Of a stretch of DNA of 64,000 bases, positions 1 to 15,169 are shown piece after piece; position 1 is the stretch's first letter, and every line of letters starts with the position of its first letter. The stretch is from Cloeon dipterum. Lineage: Eukaryota > Arthropoda > Insecta > Ephemeroptera > Baetidae. The notes under the pieces were generated by a model, which was not told where the DNA came from, did no database searches, and saw nothing but the letters and a program-made list of their open reading frames with translations. Made by a program: the position numbers and the translations under genes. The DNA is taken from contig NC_088787.1 of NCBI RefSeq assembly GCF_949628265.1, positions 33,778,844 through 33,842,843 on the forward strand. Direction: 5' to 3'.

Positions 1-3000
1 GAATTAAGCGGAAATGTAGGGAAAAATCGATTAAGATTTTAATTTCCTCGTTAACCATCTGTATTTGACTTTAAAATTCACGAAGGTGGAACAAAATATC
101 GGTATTGATATTTTAATCGAACAATTATTAAAATTTTTCCAAATAAACCTATTTTAATTGAACAGAAATTTATATTTATACAATGGGTATGGTGATTTGA
201 GGTTGTCTGTTAAACATTAAATACACAAAAGTCTTATTTCAAGGAAAAGCTGCAACTGCGAGGAACCAGTCTAGTCATATAAACTTTGAAGATATGCGTA
301 TAGGTAATTTCTGACCGTACAAATAAAACAGCTTTTGATTGCTGCGTGACCGTTTCGCTCGTCCCCGGCAGCCGCTCGTTAAATTGGAACGCACATTCAA
401 ATGTACAGATGTATTCGCCGTGCGTACAATGGCAGGCACTCGCAGAAAAAGCGTCACTCTCGGCGAGTGACACGCACAACGGTCGGCTGGTCGGTCCGGC
501 GGGCGGTGTACGCGGATGTACAGTGCGCTCTCGTCGGGATAACAACCAACCGACTGGAATGGTACACATACAACGTGTGTCAGGCCGCTTTTTGAAAAGC
601 CTCTTCGACACTTGGCCCCCGGCTGCTTGTGACAGCCCCTCTGTGCCGCGGCCGCGCCCCGCCGATTCAATCGCATATACACATATGCACACACACGTTC
701 GCCTGAGTATTTATAGCCAAGTGGGTGGCGGAGTTCGAATTAGGCGGCTAAAGAGTTGTCACACGCGAGCCTGCGGGCGCCGTATATACCGCCGATCGCT
801 TTTTCCAGATAAACAGATTCCAGGCAATTTCGCACCACGGGCGGCAGCCGATGCTGTTTAACGGCTTCAATTGAGCTGGATGAAACGGGAATTAGCAATT
901 AGCCAGAGGTAATATTTTTGTTACCTTCATCGAGCAGTCAATTGGGATTTGGAGAGCTGTTTATTCATGGTTGGACTGATTGATTTTGTGGTAATTACTT
1001 TGGCTTGCAAATAGCCTGAAAATTTATATCAATAAAAAGTGCTGTCTGCTGGAATATTGCACAAAATGAGTCGTTTAATTTTCATTTTACTGCACCGCGT
1101 TTTGTAAAATGGTATTTAATAGCCAGTCAAAACTTCAGTTCTGCTTGTGTCGTTTTTACCAGCATCTGACGGTATGCTTGGCTGAATAGTTTTTTTTACA
1201 GTGAAGTTTGACAGAGCTTAAAGACCATAAGGATTGAATGATAATTTGTTTCCCTGCATATTTATTCAACTGATTCGAAAATTTGATCTCCGGCTGGCGT
1301 GGATGACTGATTCCTCTAGGGAGGAATTGATTTTTGTCTCAGAGTGTCCAAAACTTATGTCCTCCTCCGCGTTTCGAGTGACTGTCTAAAGATTTTAAGG
1401 ATTTTTGGACATATTAATGTCAGAAAAGAAGGTTCCCTTTCAATTTTGGCTAGCTATTATAACGGTTTCTAAGAGCTCCAAGTCATTTGCAGAGGCTTTA
1501 CATAACTGGTATGCATTAATCTATCAAGTGCGTTAGTATTTCCAGGGGTGAAAATCTCGAAAGCAAAGGGATAAGCAAAAAACGGATTTTACAGTGTCTA
1601 CTCCCAAAGGCAAACAGATAACGAATGCGGGTGGCTCAAAATTGAAAATAATGCCACACATTTTACGTAGTACTGTTTTGATCCCGCAGACATCAGCGGT
1701 GCTTTATCTTCAAAACAAAATTCATAGCTCATTAAAAAAGTTGCGGAAAATCTTGAATTCAAAAAATGTTTGCTATTACATTATGTCCGCCAGAGCTTCA
1801 TTATTTCAAACAATGACAATCTGGGTCCGTTATTTTTCTTAGTACCTTTAACTTAGAGTTCACATTGGGGGGAAACCGTCAATCTATTCTAAATATCCGC
1901 GCCAGACTCTTCCACATTTTCGTGACCCAGCGGACGGTTGGCCACTGCATTGGATGCAATTCTAAATTAGCATCGTTTGCAGGTCACGTCCAGACATTTC
2001 CTTGTTAACGCGTCGCAAGGTCTGTGATATAGTCCTTTGGAGACGAAGTGGTTTGGAGTGTGGAGGCGAGTTGTTGCACCACCCCGGCGGTGGCGCACAC
2101 ACATACACACACGCTCTCACGTAGCCTAATTGCTCGGCATCAAGCGGTGCATTTTTCTCTAGGCCCTTTGAGAGCGCGCGGAACGCCGGCTGGCTTTCAT
2201 TTATTTGCGGGCTGCACGCTCGGCGCCTCTGCACTCGTCGTGGCATGAATGCTAATGAGGAAATATTGTCCCCGCCGCCGACGCCGACGGTCATGTGTGT
2301 GTGTTGAGTTGTGTGCACTGCATTTATTTATTATTTTCACTATTTTTTCTTTCATTTGTTTGAAATAAAGCGACGAGCTGCAAAGAGCAATTCGTCGGCG
2401 CTGCCATTTTTCTAATATATATCCATTTGTTCTCGGCGTGCACATGCACACGCCAGCTGGGTAATGCACCCGCTCCCACGGTTTCATTTATTTCAATCCG
2501 GCCCGCAGTGCATGTGTGCCGCGCGACGAGTGCATCGTGTGCGATCATGAATTATTTTCCGAGAGGACGTCGCTGCACTGGCTCGTCACGCGGCCGCGAA
2601 TAGGTTGGCATGGAAATGAAAAAGCTGCTCGCTGAGTGCATGTGATTATCATTGGAGTGCACGACGCTCTTTTTGCATTATGGTCTGCCAGTTTGTTTTG
2701 ATGCAACCTCAATTGAGATGCATCGGTCTGAGTGAGCACAATAGGGAAAATTGCCCACTTTTCCTCTGTGGTTTGACAACAACTGTGTGTTATTCCATTA
2801 TGCCATTTAGCAGTTATTGTAACCATGAAATGAGAATGAAATGTGATAATTAATGCTTGCGTCAAACAAAGAACACCATTTTCAATTAAAATGTGACAGA
2901 CATTTCAATGGATAAATCACATCAGTTGCTTTTCATCATTGGAAGGCAAATAACGATGAAAAGCAATTTTAAATTAGGAGGAATAAAGTAAATTTAGGAG

Positions 3001-6000
3001 CGCGCAGAACAATTTATAAAAAAAGATTCCAAAAATCGGTGGTCGAAAGAAGGAATTACTTTGTTTGAAATTCTTGGAAGGTGGTCTCGTTAATTATATA
3101 TTGAAATAATTCCGTGAAAAGCCGTATATTTATGGTCTTTGAGCTTGCTCTGGTTGCATAATATTATTTCAATGAATTTATTTTTAGCTACACAGACTCT
3201 TTCAAAGCACGTTCTTTGCTTTGAGGCATATTTTTAGACAATCTGAGATCATCTTGAGGCTTTTAATTCAGTTAAATTTTTACAAATTGCGTATTTATTC
3301 AAAGTGGTTGCCAGAAATCAGTTGTTTATGATATTCAAACGCATTTCTTAGTATTCAGGATGAAATAAAATTGTGTACCCAGCCTTGAGCTCCTGGAAAC
3401 TCAGTCAGGATTATGGCTTTTATACTGTCCAGCCTATTTTAAAAAATTCAAATTTTTAAATCAAATTTAGATGATGGATAAACTCATATCAAAATTAAGC
3501 GATCAGCATTTTTCTCTTAATGGGAGATCTGACCTCAAATGGCTAGTCTAAAATACCGTTTTGAAAAGGAAAACACTAACAAAGTTAAATAATCCAAGCA
3601 TCTAGATTCCGTTTCAAACAACGCTGAGGCGCTCTTCAGGGCCTTCAGAGCCTGCGTTTCCTCCTCTCAAATTAGGAAACGTAGCGCAATTCAGTGGAGA
3701 TCAGCCCGAGCAGAGAGGGTGAATGGCGAGTGTGTGCTTGCGTGGGCTGAGAATTAGACAGGCGACGTCAGGGCGCTGATAAGGGAGATCAAACGTAAGC
3801 CCGGCCTGCTGCCGTCGTGGGCCTGGGCGCACATCACTCGCCCCGTTGGCGGCGCTGTTTTCATTAGTTTGCCGGCGCGTATTGTCTTGGGAACGGTGTG
3901 TAATTAAATAGCCGGCCGCCGTCTCGAGGAATATGTTCGACCGCAAAGCAATTTTTATCGTGCGTCCGCGGGGGAGCAGGCCTGGGAATTGCGTTTGCTG
4001 CCACGATCGTGTTGCTTTCGCGCTAGTCGGAGTTAAATTTCGGCGAAGAGTGTAATTTAGTCGGAAAAGTGGCTTTCGCACCCCTCAGAAACTGCTGTGT
4101 TTTTGCCGTTTTTCCTGAGTGCTATAATGTGCAAAACGCTCGTAAGAAATATAGCGGCCCTGGGAGTTCAGTCAAGTTGCTGCTATAATGCGTGCTTATT
4201 TTTGGCTCCGTAATGAACGATGACTCTGCTTTGAATTTCTCGGGAAGGAAATAATTACGAGCTACACCTGAAATTTTCCTTATATTTTCCTTATATTTGC
4301 AAGGGTATCAAGTTTCTAGGCCCGTAGCTTTAAAAGAAAATTAATTCAATAAAAGAAAAGAGACCCATCTGGGTATAGAAGGAAGAAAGGAAAGAATCTT
4401 GAATTCTTTTTTTAACGAAACAAAAATCAAAGCACGCGTTGAGATGTATAAAGAGCAAAATAACTAAAAACAGAATTGCAGACGAACTAAAAGAAACTTT
4501 TTTTAATTTTAAAAAACGGAGGTGAGCACGCTGTGGGGTTTTTATTTTAAATATATCTATTTAAACTTTCCAACTTCTTTCAAGTACATACTGGTGCAGG
4601 ACTAACTCACCTACTTCACACAAATTCAAATCTGTTTAATTTTTCCCTCCACCTTTGTGACAATTTTCTTCAGATCTATTCCTTGCTGCTCTATACTAAA
4701 TTTATCCTAAATTTGAATTTTTCAATGCTACATCTAGTATGAGCAGAGGCTTTGATTTCATTTTTTAAATTTAATGATAAACGATGATCCATTTTAATAA
4801 TTAAATCTCAGTTCAGTTTTTTTCGATGCAAGCAAACCAAGTGACAAAATTTGAAATCGATCAATTTCACTCAAAGTATATATATTTTTTCATTCCGTAC
4901 AGCATTGAAAAACAAACTTAAATTGGCACTGCAGATCCCAAGAGTAGACCTTCCACAAACTGCCTTTTTATTGAAAAATCCATCTGATTTGTACAAGTGC
5001 TCGGTGCTTTAGTACAACAAAAGTGCAGCAGGTTGGAAAAATCCACTTGACCGACATTCGCCAGCTGAACGCAATTTTTTCTCCGCACTTATCATTCCGA
5101 CCCGCACTCGTGGCCGGGGCCTTTCATCCTGATTTGCATGCGTGCATGCTCGCACTCGAGAGTTCCTCGTCTCTATGGTGCGCGCGGGAAAGCGGAATGG
5201 CGAAGGGGGCTGCGGGGGGCGGAAGGCAGATAGCGCGAAAAATATACGACTGGCGGAGCATAAATAGAGTAATCAGCCGGCGGATTTTGATGCGAATGAA
5301 TGGGTGGGCGGGCGGGCGGGCGGTGCTGCGGGACGAGCAGAAAAAGCTAAATCTCATCAGGCGAGGAAATTACTTTTTCATGACGATGCGAAATTACCCC
5401 CGACTCGTATAACGTTACGCCGCGTGCATACGTCACTCTGGCTGCATTAGCACACGCCAGGCCCTCCACACATACCTACGTACACCGAGTGTTACCGCGG
5501 TACTAAATGTAAATGCATGTTGGCCATCATTCTCGCCGCTGATTATGATGTGTTGTAGAGTGCATCGGGCTTCCGCACCGACGCAAGACGCTTCACGATT
5601 GCGTAAAAATCGCCTGAAAACGATGAAATAATGAATATGAAAATCCTTGAGAAACTCAGAATGTGAGATTTTTATATCTTACTTTTAATGATTTGAATTT
5701 ATCCAAAAGAGTTAAGCATGTGAATTTTAGAAATGTTCTTCTAATTTTACGTGGTGTATTAAGGGAGAGGAAAATTCCTTTGGCATTGCACCCATTTGCA
5801 AGACCATCAATCATGGTGGGAATGCCTCGCCACCATGGTTTTTCATTGCATTTGATGGTCTCAGGGGATGACCGGCAGGGTGTGTGGCAACTTGCTGGTG
5901 GTGCGGTGTTGCAGATTTTTATAACCAAGGATTTAATAAATGACATTTTCATCGTGATTCATAATTGTTTAAGTGGATAGCTCCAGCAATTAAATATGAA

Positions 6001-9000
6001 ATTTTTACACAACTATACGTTTTATTTTAAAATTATTTATACAATAACTTTTATATTACATTTAATTTAAAGTTTATAAAAATAGAATTAAAACAAATTT
6101 AAAAAATATGTATTATGTTACAAAAATTAATGAAAAAAGATTAAGTTGTGTAAGTATTAAAATAAAGTGTTAATAAAATGCAAATATCAAATAAACAACA
6201 ATTAAATTCAACAATTGAGCCAAAGGAATGTCGGTTCCTGTGCTTACCTTCCTTAATTAAGACACGACGACAACTGTAAATTCTGAGCTGTGTTTTGGTC
6301 GCTCTTTTTGTCAAGCATTTTGGTTAACTTTCTTAGAAACTCTTGAAAAGCCAGCTTTTTTGCTGACAGTGAGAATATTAATTTCCAACGTCCATGCTCT
6401 TGAATTCACTAACCTTCCCAATTGAGTGGCACCCTGCACAAAGGCAAAGATCACGCGCGTCACTCTATTTTCAGGAAAAGGTTATAATGCCAGGCCAGGG
6501 GTTATTAAAAAGCGGCCGCTCTGATGATATCACATTCCTAATATTATATACATACACTCTCCACTTTAATATTTACGAGCAGGCCGGCGACGGCGGCGCG
6601 ACAACAATGAACTCTTTGAAATCAATACACAACACCATGCAGCGCCGGAGGAGCTAGTGGGCGCGCGCAGGGGTAATAAATAAAGTGTCAGATCAAGCAG
6701 GGATGGATGGAGCTGCAACTAATTAGCCGCGGCTTTTAATGAAGGCGCCTAATTAAGCCTGCTTTTTGTCTCGCTCGCCGCGGATCGCGAATTATTGTGA
6801 AGCCGTGAATGGAAAACACACCGACCGCGTGATGCACGTGCATTTAACGAGATCTTTTGAACTCGATTATTTTCAAGACACAGGGGTGGTAAAATTGGAG
6901 AGCACCAAACAGAGTGGAATAACGAAGTAGCAGCCGACGTGAATCAAATTATGCGCCAAATAAGAGAAGGAGGCAATTGAATTTTTGCTACACGATCACT
7001 GCACTGACTAATTGGACGAGGTATCTGCTGATGTAGTGCTCAACATTGAGGAAATAATCGATTGTGTTCTGGTGCTCTGCAATTTAATTGCATTCGTTAA
7101 AAGATAACTAAGCCGTTGGCTTGCATTGTTGAGGTCATACTTATAGCGTACACGTTGCAATGTGAGAATCCGAGTCGGGTGCGGGTTGATTTGATACTCT
7201 TGCGTTGCAATGACGAGTCCACTCGGATTCGGGATGATTGCTCTAGGAAAATTTCCGGAAATTAAAAAAAGCAGTGGTTTAATTAGATGGCAACTTCAAA
7301 CACAAAGGATATACGCAATTATCATTAAGTTTCTCAAATTTGTTTTATTTTAATAAATAATATTCATTTCACCCATTTCACGAAATTTTTCTCCCTCAAA
7401 ATGCTGCTAATCACGAGCTTCGTAAAATCTAAAAAAAGCAGCTCAGTAATATGAAAGAGGTTTTTATCATGAAATTGTAAGGCAATAAATTCCAACGCAA
7501 ACTAGAACAAACTTTACCAAACGCAATAAAGCTGAACTGCAACGCAATCTCGACTTTTTGCCCTTTCATATGCCAATTAATTGGCTTTTTATGAAACAAC
7601 AGCCACCGCGCAACTTTTCATTCAGGGTTGAATCCTAATCACGTATCACTGCCGGTAGTCTGTGGGGAAAAACTAGACTCGAGCGACGACGATGCAAACT
7701 TTCAAAAGTGGCATGGCAACCGCAGCGCGCAACTTTTTACTTTTTTATCGCTTTCATTACAGACAATATATTCGCGGACATATTGCAAACTACTTACTTA
7801 TTTTCAACGAGCAACTTTGCATGCTGTTTATCGTGTACGTGAAAACTACACGGCCAAATGGAGGCGATGACAGTTTTTGCGCAATTCTTCACGATCAACG
7901 CAATTTTCCACGCAGAAGCAGCGCATCTAAGGAGAAAAGTGCAGTCTGCATTTTTCTTTCTTTTGACGAGGACGGGTAAAATAGCGACTGCAATTACTAA
8001 AAAGATTAAAAGCAGTTTTCTCTCCGCTATTTTCCGCTCGCATAAATCTTTCTCGCTGCAATTGCGACGGCCTGCTTTCAAACAGGAACTGGGAGTTGCA
8101 ATCAGCGGAGATTCTACTTAAAAATATTATACTGAAGACAAAGAAAAGCCATTACAGATGCCAACTTTGCTAAATAAATCCAACCATTCACTAAATTTAT
8201 GCACTTGGCAGCTACTTTATAGATGGAGACATTTCCCACGCAAAGCTTACGAATAATGAAAATAATTATCCATCTATGGAAAGAAAACTGCGTATTCATT
8301 GGAAAACCAATATATAAATCAATCCAAATGATGAATGTTTCTTTTTGGATTTGGGAATATTATGGGGTAAAGTCACCCTGCTGATCCACAATACAAACAA
8401 ATTTTGAATCTAAATTGTAGTTTTCTCAGCTAATTTGCACCCAGAGGAATTGTTGATCCTAAAATTATTTTACGGCCACTTAATGAACGCCGAGTTAATA
8501 AATTTGGCGAACAGCTCGCTCAAGTTCATTCCTCCGCATCCGCACTCGGCAACAGCATTTTATTAAAGGTTGGAAATTTTTAATGCGATCGTGGAGGAGG
8601 CGACAGCAGCAAAAGTAAACAGCATTTTATTATACGCGCGCACGAGCGTAAAATACACGTCGTAAAAACGAGTCGCGGCGCGCGCGTATCATCATTAAGG
8701 ACCGTAATGCATACGCGCCTAGCCACCGTAATGACCATAAACGAGATGGATCTGAAAAGAAACTGCAGCAGCGAGCAGTCCGCCAATATCAGCAGCGCCT
8801 TCCCTCGTGCGAAACGTGCTAGCGACTGCCAATGCCGAAAACGCCTTCTAATTAAGGCCGATGACGATTGCTCCGATGCGATCATATATTTTCCCCCCGA
8901 AATTGAGCGGGGACGAAACTCATTGCGAGTGTGCGAGCCCATCCAATGTTTATTAACAGAGCGAGTAATGAAAACTTTCCCCTTGCATTTGGCCTATTTT

Positions 9001-11887
9001 GTGGCACATACAATCTAAACCTTTTTCGAAAGCCCAGGGGATGGTTCTTTCTTTGCAATGGAAGAGTGATGAATAAAGAAAAGTAATAAATAGGATGGAA
9101 TTTACATAAATTGGAGATTTTTACCAACTTTTCCGAAAAAAAAAAACACCAATGATAGTCAATGATTTCGGTGTCACCTCGAGGGGGAGGACAAAATAGT
9201 AAAACTCACGTCTTGAAGCACGGGCTTTTGGCTTCCTCTTTGTCAAATTGCATGAATATTGTTTAAAAAAGCTATAAATTCAGCACTCTCCCGAAAATAT
9301 GCCCTGGCCTCAAATTACTGTTTTTAAGATACATTTTTGAGAAAACTGGTTCAAGAAGCGCGCAGACTTTGCCACTTCAACGGTACAGAGAGAAAATATT
9401 GAGTCAAAATGAAAGTCTTACACTCTACTAACATTGCTTTGAAGTAGGAATGGAATTTCATTTTTGACAGTACCAATTGATTCCTGAGAGTAAAATAATA
9501 TAATCACTTGGTTGACAATGTGACAAGCATATCGGCAGAAATGTAAAAGCCGTTACTAACGCGTTTTTTGGTTCAAACCGAGCAAAGAACGCAAGCGACC
9601 GATCAGGGAATTGTGTTTCTCTGATTGGCTTTTTGACATAGCGATGGCAGCCGCTGTGTCGCTGCTGTCTCGATCTTAGACCAGGGGTACATCACGAAGC
9701 CAATTAGATAAACATTCCCTTCTCTGAAAGGTCGCTGGCGTTCTTGTGGAAAATTTTGCTAGGTTCAGACAAAAACTAATTCCCACAATTTTCGGCACGT
9801 CATGATTCGGCTGCCTAACCTTCCTTGGTCCTGAGGAATAGATTGGCTCGGTCAAAAATGAAATTCCAGTGCCTTAATTAATCCGTGATAGTTGAGAAGA
9901 AACATTGATTTTTCGTTTGAAAATTAATTAAAACACGTGACTGGATCAGCCACCATCATTTCTTGATAACCGACAAGGTTCAGAATCCAAGTTGATAATA
10001 AAACCCAATGATTAATGAATGGCATAGCTGCTTTATTTGGATTTAGTGACATGATATCGTCTAATTGTCTCCAATTAATGTCTGTATCCGCTTCTGTGCT
10101 TCACAACAACTGCCGGGTAATGAGAGTGACAGCAGCCAATGCACATCGGTCCGACCAGGTGAATCGCGGCTTGATGAGACACTTAATTTCTGCAGGTGCA
10201 CGCGTGAAATGGAATCCGACGCTCACTCGCTCAACAGTGGGCTCATTTGTTTGCTGATTCCTGTTGTTCGACCAGACAAACACAACAATGTAATTAGCCG
10301 GCCGGCCTATTCCGCGCTTGCATGCATGGCAAATAGATGCCGCGAATTGTAATCAATGGCAATAAGCTTCAATTAGAGAGCGTTTCACTTGTGTGTCACA
10401 GTCGCTGATCTATGGGCACACCTGCCCATTCCAATACAGTCCAGTGGGAATACCCTGACGTGGCGTTCGTGGTTGCGGAATCAGCATAGGGGACCGTCAC
10501 GGCCCGTTTATTGTCGATCTATTTGTCCTGAATATTCGGGCTTTGATTTGAGTGAAATCAGCTCAGAGAAATCTCCTTCAAAGCACAAATTAGATGCAAT
10601 CATTCTGGTTGTAAAATTCATCACGCATTTTTCTGAGTCAACAAGAAAATTCAAATTTCATAAATCCACTTTGCATTCTTGTGTTTGACTTTTGAGTTAA
10701 ATCTACAAATACTTGAATTGCGGAGACAAACTTTCCAGATTTTTTATGTCTGCAAACAAAATTCATCGTACTTTGAAAGAAAAACTCCTCCTTTAATTAA
10801 TTTGATAAAAAATTAGCACGAAACATGATAAATAGCTTGGTTCGGAGTAAAAAATAAATATTAGCTTGATAAATCAAGCTGCCAGCTTTGATGAGTTGCG
10901 TGCGGCGAATTTCGGCTGTAAAATAATCAAGTGCGCCATGCTGGGACGTCAGATTCTCTCCAAGTGCAATTCATCACGTGCACAACTTTGATCCGTCTGC
11001 GGCAAAACCACGCATCTAATTTCCTGCCGTCCTGCTCTCGTATATCCTGCACCCAATATACAGGCAATCTTGCAAATTGAAAACCGCGAAACACTTTCGC
11101 CCCGGCGCAAATTCCAAAAATTGAATTATCGAAGCAACTTTGCTGAGCTCGCAGCAAACTTTTCACCTGCTCCGCCAGCACCTCTGCCGCCGCTGCTTAA
11201 TTTAAACATTTCACACGCAGCTCGCGAGTTTGTCACAAGTCAAAAGTTGCTCTCGCAGGTGCGACACCGAGCCGTGGGCGCGCGCATCACATCCGATGCC
11301 CGCGATTAACCGACTCGAAATCGAATTAGCGAAAATACGCGCAGCGCAACAAGAAGCCGATCGCGTGACGGTGCCGCCGGGGATCAGCCGCTATTGAGGT
11401 GCTTTTCGAACCGAGTGCTGCCAAAACTAAGATGCCATGTGAACGAACGAACGAGATAGAGAGAGAGAGAGAGAGAAAGTTTCAATCCCACCCATACTCC
11501 ATAGATTAGATTGGCGCGATGAATGTAACCTTCTCCTATATATAGTTAACTGATTGGGCGAAAGCGAATCAAATTGCCACCACTTCATTGCTAACCGTCT
11601 GAAAATTATCTCCCGTTCTGAGATAAAACACGTTATTTCCAAATTTTTCTTCCTGAAAAATTGTACAAAAGAGGGACAGTGGAGGGATTCAGCAAGACTT
11701 TGTCTCCTAGTTAAGCAGAGAAATTAAAGCAGAAATCTAGAAAGTGGGACAAAAATAATCAGTGAGAATGACAAAAGTTAATAAAATATTGCAAATTGGG
11801 AAATCTTAATTGAACTTAGTGCTGTTATGCTGAAAAATTGCTTCCCGAATTCACCATTTTTGAAAGCCCTTAGTGTATATGAACCCA

Positions 11888-11904
11888 CCAACAGATGGCA
11901 CCAC
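11888..11904 (+). promoter_or_regulatory. CTCF-like insulator site
   Basis: CCAACAGATGGCACCAC resembles the CTCF core (CCASYAGRKGGCRS) and matches the site at 18213-18229 at 15 of 17 positions. It lies in the 5' furin intron. No binding evidence is available from sequence. Confidence 0.4.
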
Positions 11905-14900
11905 CGTATACTTACGATTTTTAAGGCACTCGCCTTCGACTGCGATATCAGACTATACTTTGTACAATTGGTGCTGTAGAAAGAGCAAAAAAAAACTGTA
12001 ACCATGGTTGAGATGCATTAAGTTTACTCAATGCAATGGAAAAGAGTCCGTTTCTTTATCATATCACACAAATTAAAAAATAAACAATGGACTTCAGACA
12101 GATGAGGGTTGAAATACATTTTTGAGAGACAGGATATAGATTTTCAAGCGATGAGTGCATTTAAATTGTATTGATTTGGGCCTGTGAAACTAGAAATGTT
12201 CATTTGTGTCCTAAACAAGCGTGACAATCGGTAGAAAACATTGACGGAATTTATATCACTTCGTAATTTTTGATTGAACCCGTCTACTAGAATGCAGTCC
12301 ATCATTTTGAATTGTCAAAAGTCATTCAAAATATCCTGCAGCCAACACAGGTGTGCATTTCCCGCCAGTTTCGTCCAATAAAATTTTTTTGCAAAGTCCA
12401 GACTTAAAAATTACTAGCCTTTATTCCAGAAATTGGAGGAAAAACGATATTTTTACCTTCCTTGGCACCTGAATTTGACGTCCTAACCACAGTTGGCTCA
12501 TAATCTTTACTGCTTTTGATGTCAGTTTTGAGTCGGGGGTGCAGTGCTCCACCTTAATCAGCCGCTTACTCACGTCAGCAATAATATGCCAAATCAAATG
12601 AGGCGAATCGCAAAAACGCCCCCAGCGGTCCGCGAGCTACTTTGAATTCTCTCCGCCACGACGAAATCCCAGCAGAGCGAGAGAACGAGTGAATCGATGC
12701 CCCGCCAAACGTACATATAGCCGAAAGCAAGGTACTCTCTCTGCTCTGCTCTGCTCGTTCTCTCATGTATATTTATTCCCGTGCGGCCGATAAGCCGCGG
12801 CGTAGTGAGGGCGCCAGTTTAATTACGTTTTCGCAGATAAATCCGTCAAGCGGCAATTGGTACGCTTGTCAAAAGCCAAAAGCCCGAGCCAAAGTTTAAA
12901 ACGCCAAAATTTGCTGCAGATAAAAACCCAACCCGAGCGTGAAATTTCTAATATCCGCTGGGCTGCGTTTTTTAATTGAAATTTGATCGAGCCCGAGATA
13001 CGCCGGACAAACGTTGAAATAGTTTACATAGCGCCGTGGCGTTGCTTTCCGGGACTAAACTTTGCTCTCAAAGCCTTAAGGACTTTGGCAAAGTCAAACG
13101 CGCGGAAAGATTTAATTTTCACCAATTTGGAGAGCGATGAAATTTTTCCGAGAAATTAACTTTCACCATTATTCCCTTTGCTCATTCGGCGCTCTTTTGC
13201 CTCCGAAATTCCTCTCGTAGCTCCGAGCCAAAAGTTGGCCGTAGTTTAAACTTGAAAATAGACCTCTTTCTTTTCACTTTGGAAGTTTTATCCGAGCCAA
13301 CATATTGGGAAACGGCGTCTTCCTCTTGAGCGGATCTCTCGCCGCCGCTCAAAACTTTGCCTGCGTCAAGGGCCACCAGCCCCGTCTATAACACTCTCTG
13401 TTTCGCTCCTTCAACGACTTAGACTTACTTAAACAACGCGAACGCACGCGAAACCATACCAGTTAGAGTTGGCAGCATCTTTTGTTCTCGCAAATTTAGA
13501 GGGGCAATCTCAACAGGCTTTTACAAAATTTGACGAATGCTGAGCGTTATATTGTTTTAAAATTTACTCAAAGCATATATTCCTTTGTGGTTCCGTTTCG
13601 CTTAATGCCTCTACATATTTCAAAATTTTAGAGAGCGTTATGAACAAGAACCGCTTGGAGCGTATGAATTCCTACGAAATTTGTGCGAGTTCACAATTCC
13701 CTTCAGCAAAGGATATAAAAAAGAACACGACCGGCTAATTTTTCATGCTCCCGTTTTTAATAAAGCACGTAAGCGCGCACACATTAAGTCATCACGACGC
13801 GCGTAAAACGCATTCCAAATTATATGAAAGAGCGCGTGGCTTGCTTTAATGGACGCTGTCGGCCTCCGGTCCATTTTTTCCACGCCCCAAATGTAAATCC
13901 TCTTTAATTTTAACTGTATAGCACGTAATATTTATCCTCTCCTCGGACACAAGATAAATATTAAACCATTTATCAAACAAACAAGCAACGCAATGAATGC
14001 GAATAGAGAGATGAAAATATTTTTTCAAAGAGAACAGATATTCATAGCAAATATTTTGGTAATAAACAAAATATAAACTCTATTGAACTGGAAAAATCGT
14101 AGCCAATATAAATAAAGTTTTTACAGCAGCCGTCGTCACTATGGTGGGATATTCAGACATTTGTCGACTGTTTATTATTTTTGGTTCTGGGCATCTGATT
14201 TTCAAGCACACAAAATAAGCAAATTTAAGACTTTTGATCAATTCTTAAACCATCTTTAGCACTTCTAGAAACTAGAACCGTCTAAATCCACCTAAAATCG
14301 ACGGGATCGAACCGTTTAAATCGCCCTTAAACTCACCCTAATGCATTATTTGCCTCAAGTTCAATGTAAAATGAAGATATTTTAACTGCCGGAATATGTC
14401 CGAAATAGGAAATAGCCAATGTCGAAGGTGTTTTGAAATTTTTTCAAAGATTCTGGAAATTGTTCAACATGGAATTAGTACAAAAGAAGAAAAGGTGTGT
14501 TAAAATATAATGTCATATTTTGTTTTGACTTCAACTTTTTTTTTAATTCAGTCTCGGATGAAAAATTTTCTCAAAATTCCAGCTAGAGCATATCTATACC
14601 GATAAGCACAATAACGAGAAGGAATTTCTAGCATAAATTAAAAACAAATCGAAAAATATGACACTTATAATTTTGGATCCTTCCAATAAATTCCAGACAA
14701 AAAAAACATACAAAAAACTCAACACTTATCATCATCACAGAGCAAAACTAATGCCCGTTTCACATTTCAAATCAGGCACGCCGTGCATATCGGAAAGTCA
14801 GTCACTGTGTGTTTGTGTGCCGCTAGCTTGCAGTGATAATAAAATGGGCATTGCGACGGCTCCGCCGCATTTGCAGCAGCCGGCGATTTTCCATTTTTAA

Positions 14901-15147
14901 TGAGCCCATTGTTGACTGGCTGGCTGGCTGACTGGTTGGTTGGCAGGGCCGAGCAAACAAAATAATAATCGCTCGCCGACAGCCGGTCCAGGACTGAGTG
15001 AACAGAGCGGCTGCATAAGCATCGATATGCAACCGTCCGTTCGTCCGCGTTGGATCTCCAGGCTGCACCAGCAATAAACACAAACGGCCAGCGTTGGCCA
15101 AACACCAATATCCAACGACAAACAAGCCATCTTGTGTGTATATGTGT

Positions 15148-15169
15148 GCTGCTGCTGCTGCTGCTGCTG
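15148..15169 (+). repeat. Short (CTG)n repeat
   Basis: Seven CTG/GCT triplets in non-coding sequence upstream of the first furin exon in the window. Confidence 0.9.

Noticed and set aside
346..861. 171-codon plus-strand frame near the window start
   Set aside because: Overlaps two equally long minus-strand frames, is rich in Arg/Ser/Cys as expected by chance, and matches no furin prodomain feature such as the KR cleavage site context.
3701..4081. 126-codon minus-strand frame
   Set aside because: No recognisable motif, no splice context and a composition expected from a GC-richer patch.
10873..10899. Sequence GCCAGCTTTGATGAG, identical to the 3' part of the miR-2 family
   Set aside because: The miR-2 seed (TATCACA) is absent and the surrounding bases form only a short palindrome (ATCAAGCTGCCAGCTTTGAT), not a pre-miRNA of usual length.
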